Shown: positions 1 through 9,064 of the stretch, in pieces
Numbering within the stretch: the stretch's first letter is position 1
Layout: each line of letters begins with the position of its first letter
Origin: DATJGR01 sp963780795
Lineage (GTDB): Bacteria; Pseudomonadota; Gammaproteobacteria; Pseudomonadales; Azotimanducaceae
Direction of reading: 5' to 3'
Assembly: GCA_963780795.1 (NCBI GenBank)
Contig: CAWADH010000010.1
Coordinates: 62,001-126,000 of the forward strand
DNA: 64,000 bases
Translations under genes and position numbers: made by a program
Notes under the pieces: generated by a model
The model's input: the letters and a program-made list of their open reading frames with translations, nothing else
What the model was told of the DNA's origin: nothing
The model's database searches: none

Positions 1-780
1 GTTCCGATCATGGACCCGGACGCGCAACGCAACGCGGCCGACGTGATGTTCGGCGCGTTTCTCGAAGTGGTGCTGCATGGGCGCGACGAGTATCGGCCGT
101 TTCTCGCGAACCCCGCTGCGGGTCTTGCATGGCTCGGTCCCAACATCCGCTTCGTCAACGAATTTTCGGCGGCGGACGAAATGCCGATGGCGAACTTCGA
201 CGAAGACGCCGATCTGACCAGCGGCTCCGCGCCCGGCGTGCGCATCAGCGGCATCGATCTCGCCCGCTGGCGCGAAGTGCAGCTGCCGCTCAAATGGAAC
301 GACCTCGACACGCAAGCAGCGGTGATCGGCTGGAACAGAACGGACGACGCGAAGGTTCCGGAACTGCGCATCGATCTGCCGGCGTCGAAGGCACGCAACC
401 GACAGCTCAGCTTCAGCCTTGCAATGTCCGATGCGAGTCCGCTGGACGAGGATGCGGACACCGAATGGAAAAGGCCCGACTCCATCGACTTCCACGTGGT
501 GCTGACGGACCGCGACGGTCGCGAGGCGACGGTGGCGCTGTCGACCCTGCAGCTACTCTATCCGCCAGTCGAGGTGACGACCCGCAAGTTCGCGTTTCTC
601 GACGCGGTCGATCCATCGGAGCCGATCTTTCAACGTTACGCGATAACGACGCAGGATCTAAAGGGAATCGACGGCGGCACCATCGCATCGGTCCGCTTCC
701 GCTTCGACGCGACGCCGGCGGGCGTCATCGATCTGGACGACGTGGCGATCGCTTCCGATTCGTCAGCGGGCGGCGGTTAG
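1..780 (+). CDS. C-terminal part of an unidentified protein (5' partial)
   Basis: The frame is open from the first base of the window, so the gene begins upstream and the ATG at 10 is probably internal. About 259 residues are visible. The first 40 residues have the look of the C-terminal helix of an alpha/beta-hydrolase-like domain. The rest is rich in beta-forming residues, with alternating hydrophobics and acidic loops, and ends in a Ser/Gly-rich tail. It could be a carbohydrate-binding-like beta-sandwich module, but I recognise no catalytic motif. Its last 18 bases overlap the convergent MarC gene. Family assignment is weak; the upstream sequence would settle it. Confidence 0.55.
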   Translation, partial: VPIMDPDAQRNAADVMFGAFLEVVLHGRDEYRPFLANPAAGLAWLGPNIRFVNEFSAADEMPMANFDEDADLTSGSAPGVRISGIDLARWREVQLPLKWNDLDTQAAVIGWNRTDDAKVPELRIDLPASKARNRQLSFSLAMSDASPLDEDADTEWKRPDSIDFHVVLTDRDGREATVALSTLQLLYPPVEVTTRKFAFLDAVDPSEPIFQRYAITTQDLKGIDGGTIASVRFRFDATPAGVIDLDDVAIASDSSAGGG

Positions 781-1371
781 GCCGGCAACGAACTGCGCGA
801 CGCCGTCCGAGAACATCTGCACCGCGAGCAGCACGAGCAACATGCCCATGAGGCGTTCGAGCGCCTTCACGCCTCGATCGCCAAGCGCTTTCATCAGCCA
901 TGGCGAGCACGCGAGGATGGCGGTCGCCGCGATCCACGCGAGCACCAGCGCGAAACACCACTCCCACACCCGCTCCGGATGCTGCGACGACTGCAACAGC
1001 AGAATCGCGATGGTCGACGGACCGGCTACCAACGGCATTGCGAGGGGGACGATGAACGGATCGACGATGTCCTCTTCTTCGGTGCCTGCCGGACGCGGGA
1101 AGATCATGCGCAGCGCGATGATGAACAGCAGAATGCCACCGGAGAGGCTCAGCGTCGGCTGCGTCAACCCCAGGAACTTCATCACCGGATTGCCGACGAA
1201 CAGGAACAGCAGCAGGATCACCAGTGCGATCGTCAGTTCGCGCGCCACGATGCGCGATCGGGTACGCGCGTCGAATCGCGCGAGCACGGCATTGAAAACC
1301 GGAATGTTGCCGAGCGGATCCATGACGAAGAACAGCGTCACCGCCACGGCGAGGATGTCGGGGTAGTTCAT
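763..1371 (-). CDS. MarC family (UPF0056) integral membrane protein
   Basis: A 202-residue hydrophobic protein with about six membrane segments. The N-terminus carries the family hallmark FFVMDPLGNIPVF, and there is a second half-repeat around VPLAMPLVAGPSTIA; both are typical of MarC/YhgN proteins, which normally measure 200-220 residues. The family was first linked to multiple antibiotic resistance and is sometimes called an NAAT transporter, but its substrate is not established. It lies in the inner membrane. It is convergent with, and overlaps by 18 bp, the preceding plus-strand gene, and follows the EAL-like gene by 20 bp on the same strand, so co-transcription is possible. Confidence 0.85.
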   Translation of the reverse strand: MNYPDILAVAVTLFFVMDPLGNIPVFNAVLARFDARTRSRIVARELTIALVILLLFLFVGNPVMKFLGLTQPTLSLSGGILLFIIALRMIFPRPAGTEEEDIVDPFIVPLAMPLVAGPSTIAILLLQSSQHPERVWEWCFALVLAWIAATAILACSPWLMKALGDRGVKALERLMGMLLVLLAVQMFSDGVAQFVAGLTAAR

Positions 1372-1391
1372 GCCCTAGGCAGCATACATTC

Positions 1392-3656
1392 TCAATCGGC
1401 TCCGGTTGCAGCGCGCGTGCCGCCTCCGGCGCCTCGTCCCCGTGCAATCTCCTTCAGCGCGAAGGAATCGCGAAAGACGATGAAAGACCCGTATGCCCCC
1501 GATTCGCGCTGCGCCTCGATCGCCGTTGTACCCTCCTCACTGCGATCAAGATGCACGAAGTGGCGCAGCGCACAGCCGTTTGCCTCGCGCAGCGCGTTGG
1601 CAAGTTCGTCAGACCCCGCCAGTTCCGCTGGCGCGACGCGCAATCCCAAACGTCTTGCCCAATCGACGAGGTTGCGCGCAATGATGGGCGAGCGCGGCCC
1701 GGCCTCGAGCGCGTTTGCCAGGCTCCGATCCAGTTTGATCCGCGTCAGCGGCGTCTGTTCGAGCATCGCAAGCGACGAATAGCCCATCCCGAAATCGCTC
1801 AGCGCAATCCCAACACCGAGCGCGCGGATCCGTCGGAGTGCCGCCGCATCGCGCGCCATGGTGTCTCGCAAGGTCGCATCCGTAAGATCAATCTCAATGC
1901 AACGTGACGGCAATCGACCTGCATCCAACAGCGACTTCGTCCGTTCCACGAACCGCGGATCGACCAGCTGCGATGAACAGACGTCTACAGAGATGCGAAC
2001 TGCGGACCACGCCCCGTGATGCCATCGCGATGCCATCGCAATCGCCGATCGCAAAGCCCAGTCGCGCATGGGCACGATCAATTCCGATTCATCCGGTATC
2101 TCGAGCACCTCGCCCTTTGTGCCCACTCCACCGCCATTCCAGTAGACGCGTGCCGAGACCGACTCGACTTCGAACGTATTGGAGTCGAGTTCAGGTTGTA
2201 GGGCGAGTTCCAATTCCTCGGACTCGAATCTGCGACGCAGATCTTCGTCGCACGTCGAGTCGCGTGAATCCGCATCGCCTGCTACCCGGGCCTTCGCCGG
2301 CGCTCGCTTGGGGACAGGCCGGCCGACTTCGCTGAATGACACCGATATCCGCGCGTGCTCCAGCGCTGAGCCGATCCGTTCGACGTCGTACGGCCCTGCG
2401 ACCCAGGGGTCCTCCGAGTCCTCCACTGGTTCGACCTGGGCAAGGGAATGCTCGACGTGCGTGAGTCGTGCTGCCGCTCGATCGAACGCGATCGCCGTCG
2501 AATTGCTTTGGGTCGTGACGCTCTCGTCATTCGATCGATCTGCACGCCTGCGCCGCGCCATGCCGGCGATGGACAGCAGGACGACCAGCACCACGATTGC
2601 GCCGCCGACCCACGCAATGATGTGGCTCCCCCCTTCCGGGGCTCTCTCCGCTGGCGGCGTTGCTGGGGGCGTCTCGATCACGACGTCGGGCACCGTCGTT
2701 GCCGTGTCGGTTTCCTGCGCCGACACCAACGCAAGCATCCCGGGTTCCTGCGCGACGACTTCGGCGGATACGACGGTTGGCGCCACCATGTGGATCGGGC
2801 GCTTGAGGCGAGTTGCCAAGTCCGCGAAGCGCGTTGCCATGACACTCCGGTGCACGTCCAGCCTCTGCAACTTCGTCCGAGTATCCGAAAGAGAAACCAG
2901 ATCGTCCTGCATGCGCGTGAACCATTCGCCACCCTGCGACTTCGTTAGTCCAGATTGGTCGCCGGCCAACGTCGTCCGAATGGCCTCTTCGGCCGCAGCG
3001 AGCGCGTCTGAGACCGCGTCGAGTTCGCTTCCGCGCGCGCTATCCAGACGCTGCGCGCGCCTGCGCAGTTCCGTAATCTCGGCCTTCAGCGCAACCAACG
3101 AGTCACGCGCGAACACCCGCCCGAACAGCATCCACGCTCGATCAATCGCCTCACGAGTGCGCACCGCCATCGCGCGCGCAAGATCCGAATAGTCGGCTAG
3201 CAGTGCGCGCTGGTCGTCGGCCGCGTGCACCATTCGCTCACCCGCGTCGTTGAACTCGCCGATGTCATTCAATGTCCTTGAGCGATCGTCTTCGTCCATT
3301 GCGGTTCGGACACTGTCCATGAACGTCCGGCCCGCGCTCGTCACCTGACGCGACGCCTTCAGAAAACTGGCGTCGGATTCGCTTCCGGGCAACAGCATCC
3401 GGTTGTGCACCGCTTCGTCATAGCCGTCGAGCGCCGCCCGAAAGGCGTCGAAGTTCGTCCGAGACCGGTCACTGACGACGGTCTCACTCGATGTGCGCGC
3501 CGGCGCCGGACTCGAGGTTTCAGACGGCAGAACAGCGGTTGGAGCAACGGTTGTCATGGGCGGCTGCGCCGCCTGCGTCTCCGATGCAGCGCAGATCGCA
3601 CCCGCGAACGCCGCTATGGCGATCGTCGACACCCTTCCGCTCCGGACACTGATCAT
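1392..3656 (-). CDS. Membrane-anchored protein with degenerate EAL domain
   Basis: The frame is open further upstream into pepF, but the ATG at 3656 is preceded by GAGG at normal spacing and starts a good signal peptide ending near TQAA, so 754 residues are proposed (ATG 3677 is the alternative). Residues about 40-330 are alpha-helical and probably extracytoplasmic. One membrane helix at about 340-360 is followed by an RRRR cluster, then a cytoplasmic linker and an EAL fold at about 472-705. The EAL fold lacks its chemistry: EAL reads SAR near residue 500, DDFGTGYSS reads SDFGMGYSS near 619, the metal-binding Asn is Asp, and the EGVE motif is lost. It is probably a c-di-GMP sensor or a purely structural signalling domain, not a phosphodiesterase. 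Confidence 0.75.
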   Translation of the reverse strand: MISVRSGRVSTIAIAAFAGAICAASETQAAQPPMTTVAPTAVLPSETSSPAPARTSSETVVSDRSRTNFDAFRAALDGYDEAVHNRMLLPGSESDASFLKASRQVTSAGRTFMDSVRTAMDEDDRSRTLNDIGEFNDAGERMVHAADDQRALLADYSDLARAMAVRTREAIDRAWMLFGRVFARDSLVALKAEITELRRRAQRLDSARGSELDAVSDALAAAEEAIRTTLAGDQSGLTKSQGGEWFTRMQDDLVSLSDTRTKLQRLDVHRSVMATRFADLATRLKRPIHMVAPTVVSAEVVAQEPGMLALVSAQETDTATTVPDVVIETPPATPPAERAPEGGSHIIAWVGGAIVVLVVLLSIAGMARRRRADRSNDESVTTQSNSTAIAFDRAAARLTHVEHSLAQVEPVEDSEDPWVAGPYDVERIGSALEHARISVSFSEVGRPVPKRAPAKARVAGDADSRDSTCDEDLRRRFESEELELALQPELDSNTFEVESVSARVYWNGGGVGTKGEVLEIPDESELIVPMRDWALRSAIAMASRWHHGAWSAVRISVDVCSSQLVDPRFVERTKSLLDAGRLPSRCIEIDLTDATLRDTMARDAAALRRIRALGVGIALSDFGMGYSSLAMLEQTPLTRIKLDRSLANALEAGPRSPIIARNLVDWARRLGLRVAPAELAGSDELANALREANGCALRHFVHLDRSEEGTTAIEAQRESGAYGSFIVFRDSFALKEIARGRGAGGGTRAATGAD

Positions 3657-3733
3657 CGCAACCTCATGGACCGACATTGCGACGGCGTAGTGGAAAAAAG
3701 CAAGCGGGTACGAGCGGCGCCGCCGCGGCGGAG

Positions 3734-5608
3734 TTACCCGATCGTGGCGACGACTTCCTCGAAGGCGGTGACGCGCGGCTCCAGCCGGTCCACCGTATTG
3801 CGCCAGAACGTCGGACCATCGAGCGCGGCATCGAGATGTCGTCGGGCGAGCTGCTCGGCCGTCATCCGGCCTGTGTCGCGCAGCAGCGCAACGTAGCGCG
3901 GATAGAAGTCGGCCCCGCCGCCGGTTCGCCGCAGGTACACGCCCATGCTGAACAGATAACCGAACAGATACGGAAAGTTGTAGAACGACAGCCCCGAGAT
4001 GAAGAAGTGCAGCTTCGACGCCCAGAACATCGGATCGGGTTCCGAGCACGCGTCGCCGTACCAGTCCTGCCACGCCTGGCTCATCAGCGCTTCGAGTTCA
4101 GCCGCGCGCAACGGCCGCTCGTCGCGCCGTTCGTAGAACGTTTTCTCGAAGCTGAAACGCGCCGGAATGTTGAGCATGAACGCCGAAATCGCGGTCATCT
4201 CCTCCCACATGATCTGGAAGCGCTCGCGCGGCGTCTTCGCGCGCGCAAGCAACGCGTCGCGAACCGCGGTTTCTCCGAACGTGCTCGCCGTTTCGGCCAG
4301 CGACATGCCGTAGCTGCGCTGGCTGTCGGGCAGGTCGCGCATCACCCACGAGTGGAACGCGTGGCCGAGTTCGTGCGCCAGCGTGATGACGTCCGACGTG
4401 GTGCCGTGATACGTCATGTACACGCGCGGCGTCCGCGACTTCTCGAAGCCCGTGCAATACGCACCGGGCCGCTTGCGCGAACTCACGGTGCCCTCGATCC
4501 AGCGGTTGCGCTGCATCATCCGCACGAAGTCGTTCATCTCGGGATTCACGCTGCCATAGGCTTCGGCGATGAGTGCGATGGCGTCGTCGAACGCCATCGG
4601 CTGCTCTTCGACGCCTAACGGTGGCGCAGGGGCGCGCATGTCCCATGGCCCGATCTGCTCGCGGCCGGTGGCGCGCGCCATTGCGCGCGTTGCACGCCGC
4701 GCCAATGGGCGCGATTCCTGAGTGACTTCGAGCAGCGCATCCAGAGTGCGGCGGCTGATCCGGTTCATGTGCACCGGCGCGTCGAGAAAATGCACCGGGC
4801 GCACTTTCGAGCGCTTGCGATTCAGCTCCAGGCGCCAGCCGGCGATGGCGTTGATTGCCGCGGCACACGATTCCTCGTGCCTGCGCCACGCCGCGTTGAC
4901 GCCGTGCCAGGCATCTTTGCGGGTGCGCACGTCGGATTTCTGCAGCAACCCGGCCGCCTCGGCCATGCCCATCGTCTTCAGTTCGTTGCCCACCTGCACT
5001 TCGCAGGTCATCGTCGACGACAACTGGCTGTACATCCGGCCCCACGCGTGAATGCCGTCCTGCGCGAGCCCGCTGACCAGGTTCTCCTCCGCGAGCCCCA
5101 ACAGCTCGTGCCGGCGTTCGCGCCCGTGGCGAACTGAGAATGCCGACACCGCGACGGACGAATCGGCGAGATACGCCTCTACGACGTCGTCAGTAACCAG
5201 ATCGAGAAATTCGGACCACGGCTCCAGCAGCTCGCCGTATCGCTTCTGGAATTTCTGCAGCCGGCCTTGCAGCACCTGGGCAGCCTCGTCCTGCGCATCC
5301 ACCGACAAGAGACAGTTCGCGTAGGTGAGCGGGTTGCCCAGCAGCGGACCGGCCTTCTCGGACAGGCGAAACACCTCCTGGGCGGTGGCGATGACGGCCC
5401 GCGCCGAGGCGACATCGAGCGTCGCGGCTTCCGGCAGCGCCGCGATCAGCGCGGGATTCAACGCTTCGATCCGATCGAGCAGTTCGGTGAGCGCATGCAG
5501 GTCAGCTGACAACGCAGCGCACTCCGGGCTCGCGTATTCGCTGGCGAGGTCCCAACTCGGGCCATGCACTTCATGTTCGTCGAGCGGTTGCTTCGAACTC
5601 ACGCTCAT
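3734..5608 (-). CDS. pepF: Oligoendopeptidase F (peptidase M3B)
   Basis: A 624-residue zinc metallopeptidase that cleaves short oligopeptides in the cytoplasm; length is normal for the family (about 600). The zinc motif HELGHAFHSW sits near residue 411, followed by the third-ligand region ETASTFGETAV. The start at 5608 is backed by a GGAG box just upstream. It is divergent from the MDR oxidoreductase (78 bp between start codons). The degenerate EAL gene follows on the same strand after 77 bp, probably without functional relation. Confidence 0.93.
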   Translation of the reverse strand: MSVSSKQPLDEHEVHGPSWDLASEYASPECAALSADLHALTELLDRIEALNPALIAALPEAATLDVASARAVIATAQEVFRLSEKAGPLLGNPLTYANCLLSVDAQDEAAQVLQGRLQKFQKRYGELLEPWSEFLDLVTDDVVEAYLADSSVAVSAFSVRHGRERRHELLGLAEENLVSGLAQDGIHAWGRMYSQLSSTMTCEVQVGNELKTMGMAEAAGLLQKSDVRTRKDAWHGVNAAWRRHEESCAAAINAIAGWRLELNRKRSKVRPVHFLDAPVHMNRISRRTLDALLEVTQESRPLARRATRAMARATGREQIGPWDMRAPAPPLGVEEQPMAFDDAIALIAEAYGSVNPEMNDFVRMMQRNRWIEGTVSSRKRPGAYCTGFEKSRTPRVYMTYHGTTSDVITLAHELGHAFHSWVMRDLPDSQRSYGMSLAETASTFGETAVRDALLARAKTPRERFQIMWEEMTAISAFMLNIPARFSFEKTFYERRDERPLRAAELEALMSQAWQDWYGDACSEPDPMFWASKLHFFISGLSFYNFPYLFGYLFSMGVYLRRTGGGADFYPRYVALLRDTGRMTAEQLARRHLDAALDGPTFWRNTVDRLEPRVTAFEEVVATIG

Positions 5609-5686
5609 CTGGGTTCTCCGTTTGCCAGCCGACGCGCGAGTCGGCTAACGTTGCCAACCCCGCAACCATTCAGGCACGCAATCGAA

Positions 5687-6649
5687 ATGAAGGCCGCAGT
5701 CTACTATGAAAATGGCGCACCTCAGGTGTTCCGTTACGAGGACGTCGCCGATCCGACGTGCGAAGCGAACGGCATCGTCATCGACGTGAAAGCCGTCAGC
5801 ATCGAAGGCGGCGACGTGCTGAATCGCGCCGGCGGCGCGCTGGTGACGAAACCGCACGTGGTCGGCTATCAGGCGGCGGGCGTGGTGCGCGAAGTCGGCG
5901 CGAACGTCACCGCATTCAAAGTCGGCGATCACGCCGTTACGGTTGGCGCGTTCGGCAGTCACGCCGCGCGCCGCGCCGTTCACGAAGCGACCGCCTGGAA
6001 CGTGCCGAAAGACACCGACATCGTGCTCGCCGCGTGCGTGCCGATTCCGTTCGGCACCGCCGACGATTGCCTGTTCGAATTCGGTCGCCTGCAGAAAGGC
6101 GAGTCGGTATTGATCCAGGGCGGCGCGGGCGGCGTCGGTCTGGCAGCCATTCAACTCGCCAAACGCGCGGGTGCGCGCGTGTTCGCCACTGCTTCGTCCG
6201 ACGCGAAGCTCGACCGGTTGCGCGATTTCGGCATGGACGAAGGCATCAACTACGCGCGCGGCGACTTGGTCGCGGCGGTGATGCGGGCCACCGACAACCG
6301 CGGCGTGAATCTCGTGGTCGATCCGGTTGGCGGCGACGTGCTGGCGCAGAGCCTGAAGATCATCGGCTACCGCGGCCGTGTGGTTACCGTCGGCAACGCG
6401 AGCCGCGGCGAACGCAGTTACGACATCCAATCGCTCGCGGGGCAGAATCAGTCGATCACCGGCGTGTTTCTCGGCGCCGAGATCACCACGCCGCGCGTAC
6501 GCCGAATGATCGAGAACCACGTGAAAGATGTCGCGTCCGGCGCTCTGAAGATGGTGGTCGACAAACAGTTTCCGCTGCGCGACGCCGCTGCGGCGCATGC
6601 GTACATCGAAGGTCGCAGCGCGTTCGGCCGCGTGGTGTTGATTCCCTGA
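5687..6649 (+). CDS. Zinc-independent MDR oxidoreductase, quinone-reductase-like
   Basis: A 320-residue medium-chain dehydrogenase/reductase. The frame stays open upstream, but MKAAVYYENG at 5687 is the typical N-terminus of the family, so the earlier start at 5564 inside pepF is rejected. The nucleotide-binding stretch GGAGGVGLAAIQLAKRAGA is intact, and the structural-zinc cysteine cluster of alcohol dehydrogenases is absent. This fits an NADPH:quinone reductase or enoyl-reductase-like enzyme; the substrate cannot be read. A methyltransferase gene follows after 30 bp on the same strand. Confidence 0.87.
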   Translation: MKAAVYYENGAPQVFRYEDVADPTCEANGIVIDVKAVSIEGGDVLNRAGGALVTKPHVVGYQAAGVVREVGANVTAFKVGDHAVTVGAFGSHAARRAVHEATAWNVPKDTDIVLAACVPIPFGTADDCLFEFGRLQKGESVLIQGGAGGVGLAAIQLAKRAGARVFATASSDAKLDRLRDFGMDEGINYARGDLVAAVMRATDNRGVNLVVDPVGGDVLAQSLKIIGYRGRVVTVGNASRGERSYDIQSLAGQNQSITGVFLGAEITTPRVRRMIENHVKDVASGALKMVVDKQFPLRDAAAAHAYIEGRSAFGRVVLIP

Positions 6650-6679
6650 TCGGATCCGTAAAGGCGCGAGGAACACATA

Positions 6680-7508
6680 GTGGGGAAGAGCAACGACGAA
6701 CAGATCGAGTACTGGAACGGCGACGCTGGCGCGATGTGGGCCAAGCGGCAGGACCGGATGGATGCGCTGCTCGCGCCCATCAGCGAAGCGACGCTGCGCG
6801 CGTGTCCGGTGAAGAAGGGCGACAAGGCGCTCGACGTAGGGTGCGGATGCGGCGATACGACATTCCGCCTTGCCGAACTCGGTGCGACGCGCGACCGGCG
6901 TCGACATCTCGAAGCCGATGCTGGCGCGCGCTCGCGAACGCGCGGCCGCCAACGGTCTAAACGCCACGTTCATGCTCGGTGACGCAGCGGAGACGCGCTT
7001 CGATACGCCGTACGACCTGCTGTTCTCGCGCTTCGGCGTGATGTTCTTCGCCGATCCGACCGCGGCCTTCAAGAACCTGCACGGCGCACTGCGCCGCGGC
7101 GGCAAGCTGTGTTTCGTCTGCTGGCAGCCGCCGCAACGCAATCCGTGGATTTCCGCGCCGTTCGCCGTTGCACAGCCGATGCTCCCGCCGCAACCGGTGC
7201 TCGAGCCGCGCGCGCCCGGTCCGTTCGCCTTCGCCGACCCCGACTACGTGCGAGAGATTCTGACGGGAGCCGGCTTCGCATCGATCACCATCGACGAACT
7301 CTCGACGGCGCTCGTGCTCGGCGACAGCGTCGATTCCGCATTGCAGATGGTCTGCGAAGTGGGCCCCTTGAGCCGCTCGTTAGCGGGAATGGACGCCGCC
7401 ACCCGCTCGCGGATCGTGGCGGCGGTGCGCGAGCCGTTGCAGGCGAACCTGACCAAAGCGGGTGTTGCGCTTGGCGCCGCGTGTTGGATCGTTCGGGCGG
7501 TGGCGTAA
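6680..7508 (+). pseudogene. Class I SAM methyltransferase, frameshifted
   Basis: Two adjoining frames together give one methyltransferase of about 275 residues. The first frame starts at GTG 6680 with a GAGGA box upstream and holds motif I, ALDVGCGCGDTT. The second continues with TGVDISKPMLARARERAA, the acidic end of strand beta2, through FSRFGVMFF to a normal C-terminus at 7508. The join lies at about 6887-6892, where one extra base (or two missing) separates LAELGA from RATGVDIS. Either the gene is broken or the sequence has an indel error; codon use on both sides is that of a live gene. The acyl-CoA carboxylase gene begins 2 bp after the stop. Confidence 0.8.
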
Positions 7509-7510
7509 CC

Positions 7511-9061
7511 ATGAGTTGGGAAAAGGAGATCGATGAACTGCGGCGCCGCGAAGCGCTGGCGCTGGAAATGGGCGGCGCCGACAAGGTCGCGCGGCAGCAC
7601 GAGTTCGGCAAGCTGACGATCCGCGAACGCATCGCTGCGGTCAGCGATCCGGGATCGTTCCACGAGATCGGCACGCTGGCCGGCGTCGGCAGCTACGACT
7701 CGAACGGCGAATTGCGTGCATTCACGCCGTCGAACTTCGTGCTCGGCACCGCCGAAATCGACGGCCGGCCGGTGATTGTGTCCGGCGACGACTTCACCGT
7801 GCGCGGCGGCTCGGCCGACGCGTCGATCGCCGGCAAGCGCCAGCGCGCCGAGGGTCTGGCGCTCGAATTGCGCCTGCCGCACATCCGCCTCGTCGACGGC
7901 ATGGGCGGCGGCGGTTCGGTGAAGACGATCGAGACCGCGGGCCGCACCTACATCCCGCAGATGGCCGGTTGGGAAACGGTCGTCGCACACCTGGCGGTTG
8001 CGCCGTCAGTGTCGCTCGCATTCGGATCGGTCGCCGGCATCGGCGCCGCGCGCGTGTCGACGACGCACTACTCGATGATCGTGAAGGACACGGCGCAGAT
8101 GATGATCGCCGGTCCGGCGCTGGTGGATTGGGCCAAGCTCGGCGAGGTCTCGAAAGAAGAACTCGGCGCCAGCCGCATCCACACGCGCAACGGCGCCATC
8201 GACGACGAAGTGGCGAGCGAAGACGAGGCATTCGAGCGGGTCGCGCGCTTCCTGTCGTATCTGCCGACGAGCGTCGACGAGTTGCCGCCGATCGTCAGCA
8301 CCCACGACGATCCTGAGCGGCGCGAAGAATTTCTGCTCAACGTCGTGCCGCGCGACCCGCGCAAGGTCTACAAGATGCGGCCGATCATCGAAGCGGTGGT
8401 CGACCGCGACAGCTTCTTCGAGATCGGCCGCCAGTGGGGCAAGTCGATCATCACCGGCCTCGCCCGGTTGGACGGCGTGCCGGTTGCACTGTTCGCGGAG
8501 GACCCGTTCGTATACGGCGGTGCTTGGACGGCCGATGCGTCCCGCAAGCTGACGCGCCTCATCGATCTATCGGCGATCTTCCATCTGCCGCTGGTGCACC
8601 TCGTCGACTGTCCCGGCTTCCTCATCGGCAAACAGTCGGAGGAAGAAGGCACGATTCGCTTCGGTTCGACGACGCTCGCCGCGCTCGGCCAATCACCGGT
8701 GCCGTTCGTCAGCGTGGTCATTCGCAAGGCGTTCGGCGTGGCCGGCGCCGCGAATCACAAGCCCGGCAGCCATCACGTTCGCGTCGCGTGGCCTTCGGGC
8801 GACTGGGGCTCGCTGCCGATCGAAGGCGGCATCGAGGTGGCGTACAAGGCGGAACTCGCCGAGTCGCTCGATCCGGACGCGCATCTCGCCGCGATCAAGG
8901 CCCGTCTGAATCGGTTGCGTTCGCCGTTCCGCTCGGCCGAGTACTTCGAGATCGAAGAGATCATCGATCCGCGCGACACGCGTGCGGTGCTGACGCGATG
9001 GGTGCAACTCGCACGGCGGCGGCTGCGACCGGGCGCTGTTGCGTTCGGCTATCGGCCCTGA
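7511..9061 (+). CDS. Acyl-CoA carboxylase, carboxyltransferase (beta) subunit
   Basis: A 516-residue biotin-dependent carboxyltransferase that would move the carboxyl group from biotin to an acyl-CoA (propionyl-, methylcrotonyl- or similar). ATG 7511 follows the methyltransferase stop directly. The family pattern is clear: KLTIRERI near the N-terminus, the crotonase-like core GSVAGIGAARVSTTHYSMI in the first half, and VDCPGFLIGKQSEEEG and AGAANHKPGSHH in the second. No biotin carboxylase/carrier (alpha) gene lies in this window, so its partner must be elsewhere. The PhyH gene starts 3 bp after the stop, suggesting one transcript from the MDR gene onward. Confidence 0.9.
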   Translation: MSWEKEIDELRRREALALEMGGADKVARQHEFGKLTIRERIAAVSDPGSFHEIGTLAGVGSYDSNGELRAFTPSNFVLGTAEIDGRPVIVSGDDFTVRGGSADASIAGKRQRAEGLALELRLPHIRLVDGMGGGGSVKTIETAGRTYIPQMAGWETVVAHLAVAPSVSLAFGSVAGIGAARVSTTHYSMIVKDTAQMMIAGPALVDWAKLGEVSKEELGASRIHTRNGAIDDEVASEDEAFERVARFLSYLPTSVDELPPIVSTHDDPERREEFLLNVVPRDPRKVYKMRPIIEAVVDRDSFFEIGRQWGKSIITGLARLDGVPVALFAEDPFVYGGAWTADASRKLTRLIDLSAIFHLPLVHLVDCPGFLIGKQSEEEGTIRFGSTTLAALGQSPVPFVSVVIRKAFGVAGAANHKPGSHHVRVAWPSGDWGSLPIEGGIEVAYKAELAESLDPDAHLAAIKARLNRLRSPFRSAEYFEIEEIIDPRDTRAVLTRWVQLARRRLRPGAVAFGYRP

Positions 9062-9064
9062 CGG

